Shown: piece by piece, positions 1 to 6,654 of the stretch
Position numbering within the stretch: the first letter of the stretch is position 1
Layout: each line of letters begins with the position of its first letter
Source of the DNA: Cytophagales bacterium
GTDB lineage: Bacteria > Bacteroidota > Bacteroidia > Cytophagales > Cyclobacteriaceae
Direction of reading: 5' to 3'
Length of the DNA: 7,700 nucleotides
Assembly (NCBI GenBank): GCA_020063545.1
Contig: JAGUUF010000118.1
Coordinates: forward strand, 1-7,700
The notes under the pieces: model-generated
What the model saw: only the letters and a program-made list of their open reading frames with translations
What the model was told of the DNA's origin: nothing
Databases searched by the model: none
Program-made: the position numbers and the translations under genes

Positions 1-1490
1 AAAATTTTACGGAAGGATCGGCAACCGACAAAGATTTTGAAATGGGCTTTGATGCTAAAGTGGGAATCAGTTCGGCACTCAACCTCGACTTAACCTTTAA
101 CCCCGATTTTTCGCAGGTAGAGGTAGATGCGCAGGTTACCAACCTTGACCGGTTCGAGATTTTTTTCCCGGAGCAGCGGCAGTTTTTTCTTGAAAATGCC
201 GACCTGTTTGCTGATTTCGGTGTAGAGGGCACACGCCCGTTTTTCTCGCGCAGAATTGGCGTAGTACGCGATGAAGCTACCGGGCAAAATTTACAAAACC
301 CCATTTACGGAGGGGTTCGCCTGAGCGGAAAGATTGATAACAACTGGCGCATCGGGTTCATGGACATGCAAACCGTGGAGGATAACCGGGTAAATGTTCC
401 GTCCACCAACTTCCTGGTGGCTTCGTTGCAGCGAAAAGTTTTTACCCGTTCAAATATTGGGCTGATCCTAATCAACAAACAGGCCTTTCAGGATTCCATT
501 AACGGTGAGTTTACAACGAGCCCCGAAAAATACAACAGGCTTATCGGCCTTGACTATAACCTGGCCAGCAAAAACAATGTGTGGAACGGAAAATTATTCT
601 ATCACCGCTCATTCGATCAAAACCAGCTTGACTCAGCATTTGCATTTGGAAGCTCCATTAACTACAGCACGCTTACCTGGTCTATTAACCTGTTTACCCG
701 CAGCGTAGGTGCCAACTATAACCCCGAAGTTGGTTTTGTGCGCAGAAAGGATATTCAGCAACTTGCTTATACGCAGTGGTACAATTTCTATCCAAAGTCA
801 TCGGGTATCCAAAGCCATGGCCCCGGGTTTGATTTTGATATACTGGGTAACCAGGTATACGGCCTGCTCGACTGGGATGTGAACCTGATGTACCGCATGC
901 GGTATAAAAATACCGCCAACTGGAACATACGCCTCAGAAGGGAATACACCTATTTGTTCAGCGCATTTGACCCCAGCGGTACCAATGGGCCGAAACTTGC
1001 AGCAGGAACAGAATATTACCAGGATGTTATTGTCGGGATGTTTAACTCCGATGCCCGCAAACTTTTCTTTGCCAATCTCTCCGGGCGCATAGGCGAATAT
1101 TTTAACGGACATCGTTTTAACATTGGCGGCTCGGCAACGTACCGCTACATTCCGTGGGGGTTTGTTTCGCTCAACTTTTCGTACAACCGCATCCGGCTGC
1201 CCGAACCCTACAACGATGCCGACCTGCTGCTCATCGGGCCGCGAATTGACCTTACCTTTACCCGTAGTTTCTTCTTCACCACCTTTCTTCAGTATAACAA
1301 CCAAATCAACAACCTGAACATTAACTCCAGGCTGCAATGGCGGTTCAAACCCGTATCGGACATTTTCCTGGTTTATACCGATAACTATGTTACCGAATCC
1401 TTTACCGATACAGACGGCCGTTACTTTGCCAAAGGCGACCCCAGGCTTCGGGGCGTAGTGCTTAAAATCAGCTACTGGCTCAACATTTGA
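1..1490 (+). CDS. DUF5916 family outer-membrane beta-barrel protein, C-terminal part (5' end outside window)
   Basis: The reading frame is open from base 3 to the TGA at 1488-1490, giving 495 visible residues; the ATG at 42 is internal, because the frame and the family similarity continue to the left edge. Numbering from base 3, the hallmark block of DUF5916 is at about residues 33-65: NPDFSQVEVD, then FFPEQRQFFLEN, followed by a RPFFSRRIG segment. The rest alternates short polar and aromatic-rich strands (many Tyr, Phe, Trp and Asn) and ends in a strand YWLNI, as expected of an outer-membrane barrel. From family knowledge, full-length members also carry a signal peptide and an N-terminal carbohydrate-binding-like domain, which would lie to the left of this window. 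The biochemical role of the family is not established. Family assignment is confident; barrel topology is inferred from composition. No partner gene follows it closely: yceI starts 114 bases downstream and appears to have its own promoter. Confidence 0.88.
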   Translation, partial: NFTEGSATDKDFEMGFDAKVGISSALNLDLTFNPDFSQVEVDAQVTNLDRFEIFFPEQRQFFLENADLFADFGVEGTRPFFSRRIGVVRDEATGQNLQNPIYGGVRLSGKIDNNWRIGFMDMQTVEDNRVNVPSTNFLVASLQRKVFTRSNIGLILINKQAFQDSINGEFTTSPEKYNRLIGLDYNLASKNNVWNGKLFYHRSFDQNQLDSAFAFGSSINYSTLTWSINLFTRSVGANYNPEVGFVRRKDIQQLAYTQWYNFYPKSSGIQSHGPGFDFDILGNQVYGLLDWDVNLMYRMRYKNTANWNIRLRREYTYLFSAFDPSGTNGPKLAAGTEYYQDVIVGMFNSDARKLFFANLSGRIGEYFNGHRFNIGGSATYRYIPWGFVSLNFSYNRIRLPEPYNDADLLLIGPRIDLTFTRSFFFTTFLQYNNQINNLNINSRLQWRFKPVSDIFLVYTDNYVTESFTDTDGRYFAKGDPRLRGVVLKISYWLNI

Positions 1491-1527
1491 TTTTTTTTTT
1501 AATTGATTATCAGCTACTTACAAGAAA

Positions 1528-1555
1528 TAAAATAGATGTTTAAACATTTATTTTA
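1528..1555. promoter_or_regulatory. 28-bp near-perfect palindrome, candidate MarR operator upstream of yceI
   Basis: Bases 1528-1555 form an inverted repeat in which 13 of 14 pairs are complementary; the only mismatch is G1535 against T1548. The core ATGTTTAAACAT (1536-1547) is a perfect 12-bp palindrome. It lies 49 bases before the yceI start codon and just upstream of a candidate -7 element at 1566-1573, so a bound dimer would cover the -33 region. MarR-family dimers are known to bind AT-rich palindromes of this size, and a MarR gene is the next gene but one downstream. That the palindrome is its operator is inference. Confidence 0.55.
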
Positions 1556-1565
1556 ACTCCGGTGT

Positions 1566-1573
1566 TATACTTG
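1566..1573 (+). promoter_or_regulatory. Candidate Bacteroidota -7 promoter element for yceI
   Basis: TATACTTG matches the Bacteroidota -7 consensus TAnnTTTG at all fixed positions but one. It lies 31 bases before the ATG of yceI, giving a short A-rich leader. No clear TTG-type -33 element is present at the expected distance; that region is occupied by the 28-bp palindrome. Weak evidence on its own. Confidence 0.35.
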
Positions 1574-1604
1574 CATCTAAAACCAGAAACAACAACAAAC
1601 ACGT

Positions 1605-2180
1605 ATGAAAAAACTGTATTTCATCATGGCCACCCTGCTGCTGAGCGGCAGCGTATTGGCCCAAACCACCTGGAACATCGATAAGGTTCATTCCAAAATC
1701 GGGTTCAGCGTGGTGCACATGGTCGTGTCCGAAACCGAAGGTGTGTTTAAGGATTACACCGCCACGGTGGTAAGCAAAAGCGATGACTTTAACGGTGCCG
1801 AAGTTTCTTTCGCAGCAAAAGTGGCGTCCATTAACACCGACAACGAAAGGCGTGACGGACACCTGCGATCACCTGATTTCTTTGATGCCGAAAAATTCCC
1901 GGAAATCACGTTTAAAGGTAACCTGGTTAAGGAAGGTTCCAAATACAAACTGAAAGGCGATTTCACCATGAAAGGTGTTACTAAAAAAGTTGAGTTTGAT
2001 GTAGTGTATGGCGGAACGGTAAACACCGGCCGCGGCACCAAAGCCGGCTTTAAAGTTACCGGTACCATTAACCGGCAGGAATACGGTGTTAGCTGGGCCA
2101 ACAAACTTGCCGGTGGCGAAATGGTGGTGAGCGATGACGTTACCCTTGTAATCAAAGTAGAGTTAGACAAACAGGCTTAA
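1605..2180 (+). CDS. YceI family protein, secreted
   Basis: A 191-residue protein of the YceI family, whose members form a lipocalin-like barrel that binds isoprenoid or other long amphipathic lipids in the periplasm. Residues 1-19 form a signal peptide: a KK start, a hydrophobic core and a VLA-Q cleavage site after Ala19. The mature part begins TWNIDKVHSKIGFSVVHM, the typical YceI opening, and later carries the family blocks INTDNERRDGHLRSPDFFDA and KFPEITFK (about residues 84-115), then FTMKGVTKKVEF. The length is normal for the family, and the C-terminal strand DVTLVIKVELDK closes the barrel. The start is fixed by the signal peptide. The leader is A-rich (aacaacaacaaacacgt), as usual for Bacteroidota, without a GGAGG site. 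The next gene on the same strand encodes a MarR regulator, and an operator-like palindrome lies upstream, so expression is probably repressible. The native ligand cannot be read from the sequence. Confidence 0.93.
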   Translation: MKKLYFIMATLLLSGSVLAQTTWNIDKVHSKIGFSVVHMVVSETEGVFKDYTATVVSKSDDFNGAEVSFAAKVASINTDNERRDGHLRSPDFFDAEKFPEITFKGNLVKEGSKYKLKGDFTMKGVTKKVEFDVVYGGTVNTGRGTKAGFKVTGTINRQEYGVSWANKLAGGEMVVSDDVTLVIKVELDKQA

Positions 2181-2189
2181 TACAGCCTG
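2172..2189 (+). terminator. Short perfect hairpin over the yceI stop codon
   Basis: CAGGCT (2172-2177) and AGCCTG (2184-2189) are perfectly complementary, with a 6-base loop TAATAC that contains the first bases after the last sense codon (stop TAA at 2178-2180). No T-run follows, so this is at best a weak attenuating hairpin rather than a proper intrinsic terminator; it may be chance. Confidence 0.2.
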
Positions 2190-2192
2190 CTT

Positions 2193-2285
2193 AACCACAA
2201 AGCGCACTAAAGCAGAATACTAAGTTCACCAAGCACTTTACCATTACTTTGTGTTCTTCGTGTATGCGTTGTGCACTTTGTGGTT
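2193..2285. repeat. Inverted pair of degenerate CACnAAG repeats between yceI and marR
   Basis: The outer arms AACCACAAAGCGCAC (2193-2207) and GTGCACTTTGTGGTT (2271-2285) are complementary at 14 of 15 positions. The left half contains loose repeats of CACAAAG, CACTAAAG, TACTAAG and CACCAAG about 9-12 bases apart; the right half shows the same unit on the other strand (CTTTGTG, CTTCGTG, GTTGTG, CTTTGTG). The element fills most of the 131-base gap between the two genes. Similar intergenic sequence built from CAC-AAG units is, from memory, scattered through many Bacteroidota and other environmental genomes; I could not confirm that by search. No function is assigned. It could fold into a long imperfect stem in the mRNA between the two genes. 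Confidence 0.6.
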
Positions 2286-2311
2286 TCTGTTCTTTACAAT
2301 TTTTTCCGTAA

Positions 2312-2758
2312 ATGAAAATTGAAGAAGAAATAAAACAGTCCAAATTCGTTAGTGCACACCAAAAAGCCGTACTCAACCTGTTGTTTACCGCAAGCTGGCT
2401 TCAGGCCAGGCACCAGCAGTTTTTTAAATCGTACGGCATAACCAACCAGCAGTTTAATATCCTTCGCATTCTGAAAGGGCAGCACCCGAAAAGTTTATCG
2501 GCCAAAGACATAAAGAAACGCATGCTCGATCAGAATTCAGACGTTTCCAGGCTGCTCAGCAGGATGTTAGCCAAACAGCTTATTCAAAAAGAACCGTGCC
2601 GGGCCGATAAGCGCGCTTCTGATGTGTTCATTACGGATAAAGGGATCCAGTTGCTGAGCCGGATCAATAAATTCCAGGATTCGCTTGATTCAACCTTACA
2701 GTTATCCGAGGCCGAAGCCACCACCTTGAGCAACTTGCTTGATAAAAGCCGCGGTTAA
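2312..2758 (+). CDS. MarR family transcriptional regulator
   Basis: A 148-residue winged helix-turn-helix repressor of normal MarR length. An N-terminal dimerisation helix region (about 10-40) is followed by YGITNQQFNILRIL (41-54). The helix-turn-helix lies at about 61-92 (SLSAKDIKKRMLDQNSDVSR, then LLSRMLAKQLI), the wing at about 93-110 with RADKRASDVFITDKG (the wing motif usually seen as DRR), and a C-terminal dimerisation helix at 112-145. One cysteine, Cys96, sits at the base of the wing; whether it senses oxidation is unknown. The ATG at 2312 gives the usual family N-terminus. MarR genes next to yceI are a recurring arrangement in Bacteroidota (general knowledge), so this protein probably controls yceI and perhaps itself. 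Its stop codon overlaps that of the convergent M3 peptidase gene. The inducing ligand is unknown. Confidence 0.9.
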   Translation: MKIEEEIKQSKFVSAHQKAVLNLLFTASWLQARHQQFFKSYGITNQQFNILRILKGQHPKSLSAKDIKKRMLDQNSDVSRLLSRMLAKQLIQKEPCRADKRASDVFITDKGIQLLSRINKFQDSLDSTLQLSEAEATTLSNLLDKSRG

Positions 2759-4479
2759 CGTAACCTGTTAAGTTCATCCTTAACAAACCACATCAGTTCG
2801 CTGATGTAAGGTGCACTGAAATCAAACCGGATGCCCGCAGCTTTATAGATTTCGGGTATACTCTTCAGATAACCCAGTTTCAGCGCCTCCATGTATCCGG
2901 TTAACCCCGCTTGCCGGTTAAGGCGGTAATTCCGCCACACGGCAATTGCGCCAAGCTGGGCCATTCCATACTCTATATAGTAGAACGGCACTTCATAAAG
3001 GTGCAGTTGCTTTTGCCACAGGTAATCCCGGCTTTGCTCCTGCCCCTGCCAATCGGTAATTGTATCTGAAAAAGAAGTAAAAATCCGGTTCCAGTTTTCT
3101 TTTCGTTCATCTTTATGGTGTTGCGGATTTTCATACACCCAATGCTGAAACGCATCAATAACAGCAACCCATGGCAGCGTTTCAATAATATCTTCCAGGT
3201 GCTCGCGCTTGGCACGTTTCAGGTCGTCAGCATTCGTAAAAAAAATATCCCAGTGGTCCATCGAAATCAATTCCATTGACATGGATGCCAGCTCCGCTAC
3301 TTCCGATGGGGTGGACTTAAAATCATTCAACTCCAGGTTTCGCGTTAAAAAATTATGCACTGCGTGCCCGCCCTCGTGCATCATGGTTACCATATCGCGC
3401 AGCGTGGTGGTCGCATTCATAAAAATAAAGGGAACACCAACTTCAGCCAACGGATAATTATAACCCCCGGGAGCCTTTCCTTTTCTCGATTCCAAATCGA
3501 GGTGGCCCATGCTGTGCATAATAGCAAGGCACTGGCCCAGGTACGGATCAATTTTACGGAAGCACGCAATGGCTTTTTCGGTCAGGTCTTTCCCATCGGT
3601 AAATGCCTTGAGGGGTTTACGGCCTTCCGGGTCCACGGCTTTATCCCAGGGCTTAAGCCGGTCAACCCCAAGCTTTTTCTTTCGGTCCAGGGTAATCTCA
3701 TTAAGTACCGGCACCAGCTGGCTTTGCACCGACTGGTGAAAGTCGAAGCAATCCTGCGGGGTGTAATCAAACCGGCCGAGCGCCTTGAACATATAATCCC
3801 GGAAATTGGCAAAGCCGGCATTTACGGCAACCCGGTGCCGCAGGTTAATGAGCGATGTGAGCAGCTCATCCAGGGTAGTTTTGTCTTGCAGCCTGCGGGA
3901 AGAAATTTTGGTGTACACCGTTTCACGCACCGACCTGTCGGTTTCCATAAGCAAGACCGAAGCCTGTTGCAAGGTCATTTCCTTGCCGTTTATGTCAACC
4001 GTCATGGCCCCGGCAACCTGGTTATATTTCTGTTGCTCCAGGCTGATCTCGGTAAACAACGGAACATTCTCTTCGCGAAAAATCTCGATATCTTTTTTCA
4101 GGTTTCGGATAAGGATGTCGAAGCCGGTTTCTTTTTCAAGTTCAGCAAGAAAAGCCGATCCGGCCGCCTTGCGGTTTAGCTTATCGGTTACCGGGGCTAT
4201 CTGCGGCTGAATAGTCTCAATAAAAAACTGGTACGCCTTGCTGTATTCTTCGTTATCAGTAAACCGTGTCATGTTAATATACCGCCAGCCAAGGTCTTCG
4301 GAGAGCACAGCTTCCAGTTCACTGCGATCGGCAAACCATTTTCGCAACGCCTGCACTGTATCCAGCCTCCGTTCAAGCAAGTCATCAAAAAACGGTTTCA
4401 GCTCAGGCCAGCCGGTAACGGTAAAACCCGCTGGCAAAAATTTTCTATCTGGTGGTAAAATCTTTTCAACTGCCGGCAT
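2755..4479 (-). CDS. M3 family oligoendopeptidase (PepF-like zinc peptidase)
   Basis: A 574-residue zinc metallopeptidase of family M3, similar in length to PepF-type oligoendopeptidases (about 600 residues). These cut short peptides, usually in the cytoplasm, during peptide turnover. The active site is complete: HEGGH at 368-372 (DNA 3364-3378) supplies the zinc-binding histidines and catalytic Glu369, and Glu396 in SEVAELAS, 28 residues after His368, is the expected third ligand. The downstream block HLYEVPFYYIEYGMAQLGA (His493, Tyr500, Tyr504) matches the substrate-binding His/Tyr region of the family. The N-terminal 200 residues are helical and charged, as in PepF. There is no signal peptide, which suggests a cytoplasmic enzyme. 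The ATG at 4479 follows an AT-rich leader, and a good -7 element lies 37 bases upstream. The gene stands alone on its strand, divergent from the TSUP operon and convergent with marR. No frameshift or lost catalytic residue is visible. Exact cleavage specificity cannot be inferred. Confidence 0.92.
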   Translation of the reverse strand: MPAVEKILPPDRKFLPAGFTVTGWPELKPFFDDLLERRLDTVQALRKWFADRSELEAVLSEDLGWRYINMTRFTDNEEYSKAYQFFIETIQPQIAPVTDKLNRKAAGSAFLAELEKETGFDILIRNLKKDIEIFREENVPLFTEISLEQQKYNQVAGAMTVDINGKEMTLQQASVLLMETDRSVRETVYTKISSRRLQDKTTLDELLTSLINLRHRVAVNAGFANFRDYMFKALGRFDYTPQDCFDFHQSVQSQLVPVLNEITLDRKKKLGVDRLKPWDKAVDPEGRKPLKAFTDGKDLTEKAIACFRKIDPYLGQCLAIMHSMGHLDLESRKGKAPGGYNYPLAEVGVPFIFMNATTTLRDMVTMMHEGGHAVHNFLTRNLELNDFKSTPSEVAELASMSMELISMDHWDIFFTNADDLKRAKREHLEDIIETLPWVAVIDAFQHWVYENPQHHKDERKENWNRIFTSFSDTITDWQGQEQSRDYLWQKQLHLYEVPFYYIEYGMAQLGAIAVWRNYRLNRQAGLTGYMEALKLGYLKSIPEIYKAAGIRFDFSAPYISELMWFVKDELNRLR

Positions 4480-4515
4480 GAAGAAATTAATTAAATGAGC
4501 GATCTTTCAACCCGG

Positions 4516-4523
4516 CAAAAATA
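4516..4523 (-). promoter_or_regulatory. Candidate -7 promoter element for the M3 peptidase gene
   Basis: Read on the minus strand the bases are TATTTTTG, a full match to the Bacteroidota -7 consensus TAnnTTTG, placed 37 bases before the ATG of the M3 gene. No convincing TTG -33 element is seen about 20 bases further upstream. The 62-base divergent gap must also carry the promoter of the TSUP operon, for which I see no comparable match. Confidence 0.42.
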
Positions 4524-4541
4524 AACCGAAATCCTTACCCG

Positions 4542-5270
4542 TTGGAAATCCTCATCTTCTTTCTTATCACGCTGCTGTCTGAGATTCTCGGAACGGTTGG
4601 CGGATTTGGCTCTTCTTTGTTTTTTGTTTCGATTGCCCAGTTTTTCTACAATTTCCAAACGGTGCTGGTGCTTACCGGCCTGCTCCATGTGTTCAGCAAC
4701 ACAGCAAAACTCACCCTGTTCTGGAAAACGATAGACTGGCGTTTGGTGCTTTGGCTGGGTATTTCGAGTGTGCTGTTTGCCATTGGCGGTGCCTATGTGG
4801 TGCGGCATGTTGAATTTATTTACGCCAAACTTATCCTGAGTTTGTTCCTTATCGGGTTCAGTTCCCTGCTGTACGTTAAACCGGATTTTCGGGTTGATGC
4901 CTCGCTGTTCAACTCCGTATGGGGCGGTGCCCTTGCGGGGTTTCTTGCCGGCTTCATCGGTACGGGCGGGGCCGTGCGCGGGCTGGTGCTTGCTGCTTTT
5001 AACCTTGAAAAGAATATCCTGGTGGGTACTTCGGCCGCCATTGATTTTGGTGTTGACCTGAGCCGATCGCTGATTTACCTCGATAGCAATTACCTGCAGC
5101 GCGAACAATGGTGGACCATACCCTTTCTGGTTGTGCTTGCCTTTATTGGAAGTTATATTGGCAAACTGATCCTGAACCGAATTTCGCAACACACGTTTCG
5201 CAAGGTTTTGCTTGGATTGGTATTCCTGATAGGTGTTGTTATGTTGCTGAATGAACTTTATAACCGTTAA
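4542..5270 (+). CDS. TSUP (TauE/SafE) family membrane transporter
   Basis: A 242-residue, very hydrophobic protein with about 7-8 membrane segments, of the TSUP permease family. Characterised members move sulfite, sulfonates or organosulfur and organic anions across the inner membrane. The two glycine-rich repeat motifs that define the family are present: ILGTVGGFGSS (about 15-25) in the first half and GFIGTGGAVRG (137-147) at the matching point of the second half, followed by the usual GTSAAIDF (162-169). The length is typical. The start is TTG at 4542: no ATG or GTG occurs in this frame in the short gap upstream, and the next in-frame Met is close to the C-terminus, while the first membrane helix begins at once after the TTG. 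It is the first gene of a three-gene operon; its TAA is followed directly by the ATG of the next gene, which implies translational coupling. The substrate cannot be deduced. Confidence 0.85.
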   Translation: MEILIFFLITLLSEILGTVGGFGSSLFFVSIAQFFYNFQTVLVLTGLLHVFSNTAKLTLFWKTIDWRLVLWLGISSVLFAIGGAYVVRHVEFIYAKLILSLFLIGFSSLLYVKPDFRVDASLFNSVWGGALAGFLAGFIGTGGAVRGLVLAAFNLEKNILVGTSAAIDFGVDLSRSLIYLDSNYLQREQWWTIPFLVVLAFIGSYIGKLILNRISQHTFRKVLLGLVFLIGVVMLLNELYNR

Positions 5271-5516
5271 ATGAAACTGCTGATTGACATTATCGGTTGG
5301 AGCGGATCGGTTATGGTAATAACTGCCTACGGGTTAAACAGTTACCAGAAAATAAAATCCGATTCGTTCTTGTTCCTATTCCTGAACCTGGTTGGCGGAA
5401 TTTTCCTGATCATTTATTCGGTGTACTACACCGCTTATGCCAACACGTTTATTAATGTAGTGTGGGTGCTTATTGCCATTCCGGCATTGATCAAACTTAT
5501 CGGCAAAAAATCATAA
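5271..5516 (+). CDS. Small membrane protein, CBU_0592-like family
   Basis: An 81-residue protein with three likely membrane helices at about 4-22, 32-50 and 56-76 and a short basic tail (GKKS). The pattern IDIIGWSGSVMVITAYGLNS (5-24), then KSDSFLFLFLNLVGGIFLIIYS (29-50, quoted as two blocks: a Lys-Ser-Asp-Ser turn and the second helix) and NVVWVLIAIPAL, resembles the small CBU_0592-type membrane family as I remember it. The function of that family is unknown. The ATG directly abuts the TAA of the TSUP gene and its TAA is one base before the ATG of the CDF gene, so it is almost certainly co-translated with both transporters. It could be an accessory subunit or stabiliser of one of them; that is inference from position only. 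Confidence 0.75.
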   Translation: MKLLIDIIGWSGSVMVITAYGLNSYQKIKSDSFLFLFLNLVGGIFLIIYSVYYTAYANTFINVVWVLIAIPALIKLIGKKS

Positions 5517-5517
5517 C

Positions 5518-6507
5518 ATGGCAGTTGCATTACAGAATATTGCTGTTCAGCGCTGGGTTGCCATTTCGGCCTCGCTGTTGTTGCTGGTTAAGGTAACAGC
5601 CTATTTTTTAACCGGCTCGGTTGCCATACTAACCGATGCGCTGGAGAGCATCGTAAATGTGGTGGCCGGCTTTTTAGGGCTATACAGCCTTTACCTTTCG
5701 GCCCAGCCGCGCGATTCGAACCACCCGTACGGGCACGGTAAAGTAGAATTTCTGTCGGCCGGCATTGAAGGCAGCATGATTGTACTGGCCGGTGTTTACA
5801 TTATAATAGAATCAGTAAAAAATCTTTTTAACCCGTCTCCGCTTTTCAAACTGGATACCGGGATGATCCTGATTGGCGTTACGGCTGTCATAAACGCAGC
5901 GATGGGTATATGGTGTCTGCGCATCGGAACAAAAAACAATTCGCTGGCGCTGCAGGCCAGCGGAAAGCACCTGCTATCGGATACGTACACCAGCGCAGGG
6001 ATACTGGCCGGCCTCGCGTTGATTTACTTCACAGGAGTTACGTGGATTGACAGTGCCGTTGCCCTTATACTGAGCGCTGTAATTCTGTACACAGGATATA
6101 AAATAATCCGCACCGCGCTGGCGGGGATTATGGACGAGCAGGATATGGAACTGATAACCCGGCTGGCACAGGTACTCAATGAAAACCGCAGGGAAAACTG
6201 GGTTGACCTGCACAACATGCGCATCATTAAATACGGCAGCGCCCTGCACCTGGATTGCCACCTTACCGTGCCGTGGTACCTGAATGTGCACGAAGCCCAC
6301 CGCGAAATTGATGAACTGGCATTGCTCGTCCGGAATCATTTTGGCGACTCGCTCGAACTCTTCGTTCACTCCGATGGCTGCCTCGATTTTTCATGCCGCC
6401 TGTGCAACAAAAAAGAATGCCTGCAGCGGAAGCACCCGTTTGAAAAACAGGTTGACTGGACGGTGGAAAATATGGTGCGGAATAAAAAACACCAGATTAA
6501 AGACTAA
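5518..6507 (+). CDS. Cation diffusion facilitator (CDF) family transporter with Cys4 C-terminal tail
   Basis: A 329-residue inner-membrane metal-cation/proton antiporter of the CDF family, which exports divalent metals such as Zn, Fe, Mn or Co. Six membrane helices lie at about 13-31, 36-58, 80-100, 114-134, 156-173 and 175-197. The family loop HPYGHGKVE is at 69-77. The helix-5 metal motif is HLLSD (His151, Asp155). The helix-2 motif, normally HxxxD or DxxxD, here reads Glu43-x3-Asn47 within TDALESIVNVVAG. A cytoplasmic ferredoxin-like domain (about 205-282) is followed by a cysteine cluster, Cys288-x4-Cys293-x2-Cys296-x4-Cys301, with His284 and Asp286 just before it, and a basic tail. The cluster looks able to bind a metal and could sense it. 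Metal specificity cannot be assigned from the unusual site. It is the last gene of the TSUP-small-membrane-protein-CDF operon; the ATG lies one base after the preceding stop. Confidence 0.92.
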   Translation: MAVALQNIAVQRWVAISASLLLLVKVTAYFLTGSVAILTDALESIVNVVAGFLGLYSLYLSAQPRDSNHPYGHGKVEFLSAGIEGSMIVLAGVYIIIESVKNLFNPSPLFKLDTGMILIGVTAVINAAMGIWCLRIGTKNNSLALQASGKHLLSDTYTSAGILAGLALIYFTGVTWIDSAVALILSAVILYTGYKIIRTALAGIMDEQDMELITRLAQVLNENRRENWVDLHNMRIIKYGSALHLDCHLTVPWYLNVHEAHREIDELALLVRNHFGDSLELFVHSDGCLDFSCRLCNKKECLQRKHPFEKQVDWTVENMVRNKKHQIKD

Positions 6508-6520
6508 TCAAACAATAACC

Positions 6521-6637
6521 TGTCGTCCTGAGCCCCACTGCTGGCGAGGTGAAAGACCTCTTATTTAAGAATACAACAACTAAGTAAAAGATGCTTCCTC
6601 GCGCCTTTGGCGCTCCTCAGCATAACAATTAATATTT
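6521..6637. repeat. Hairpin-forming intergenic repeat, copy 1
   Basis: This 117-base unit has a left arm at 6521-6559 starting TGTCGTCCTGAGCCC and ending GACCT, an AT-rich spacer, and a right arm at 6589-6627 that begins AGATGCTTCCTC and ends CTCAGCATAACA. The right arm holds a perfect inner hairpin GCGCC-TTT-GGCGC (6601-6613). Left and right arms are roughly reverse complements at their ends (TGTCGTCCTGAG against TGTTATGCTGAG). The pattern recalls the CCTGAG...GAAGGA hairpin elements often seen between genes in Bacteroidota (memory, not searched). It sits downstream of the CDF stop and could help terminate or protect that transcript. Confidence 0.75.
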
Positions 6638-6654
6638 AGTCAAACCAAAAAACG

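Noticed and set aside
42..44. ATG at 42 as the start of the DUF5916 gene
   Set aside because: The frame stays open to the left edge and translates to plausible family sequence upstream; what remains lacks a signal peptide and the N-terminal domain, so the ATG is internal.
798..1337. 179-codon minus-strand frame
   Set aside because: It is antisense to the DUF5916 barrel, resembles no family I know, and has no operon context; it is a shadow of the real gene.
1491..1500. Run of ten T right after the DUF5916 stop, as an intrinsic terminator
   Set aside because: No adequate GC-rich hairpin precedes it; the nearest (CCCC...GGGG at 1439-1453) is too far upstream. It could still assist termination, but I cannot support the call.
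1467..1518. Direct repeat ATCAGCTACT at 1467-1476 and 1509-1518
   Set aside because: Only 10 bases, one copy is inside coding sequence, and there is no further structure; probably chance.
3355..4179. 274-codon plus-strand frame
   Set aside because: It lies entirely antisense within the M3 peptidase, whose motifs are intact; the long frame is explained by the codon usage of the real gene.
4495..4524. Nine-codon ATG frame upstream of the TSUP gene, a possible leader peptide
   Set aside because: There is no run of regulatory codons, no attenuator hairpin after it and no start-site support; it is too short to separate from chance.
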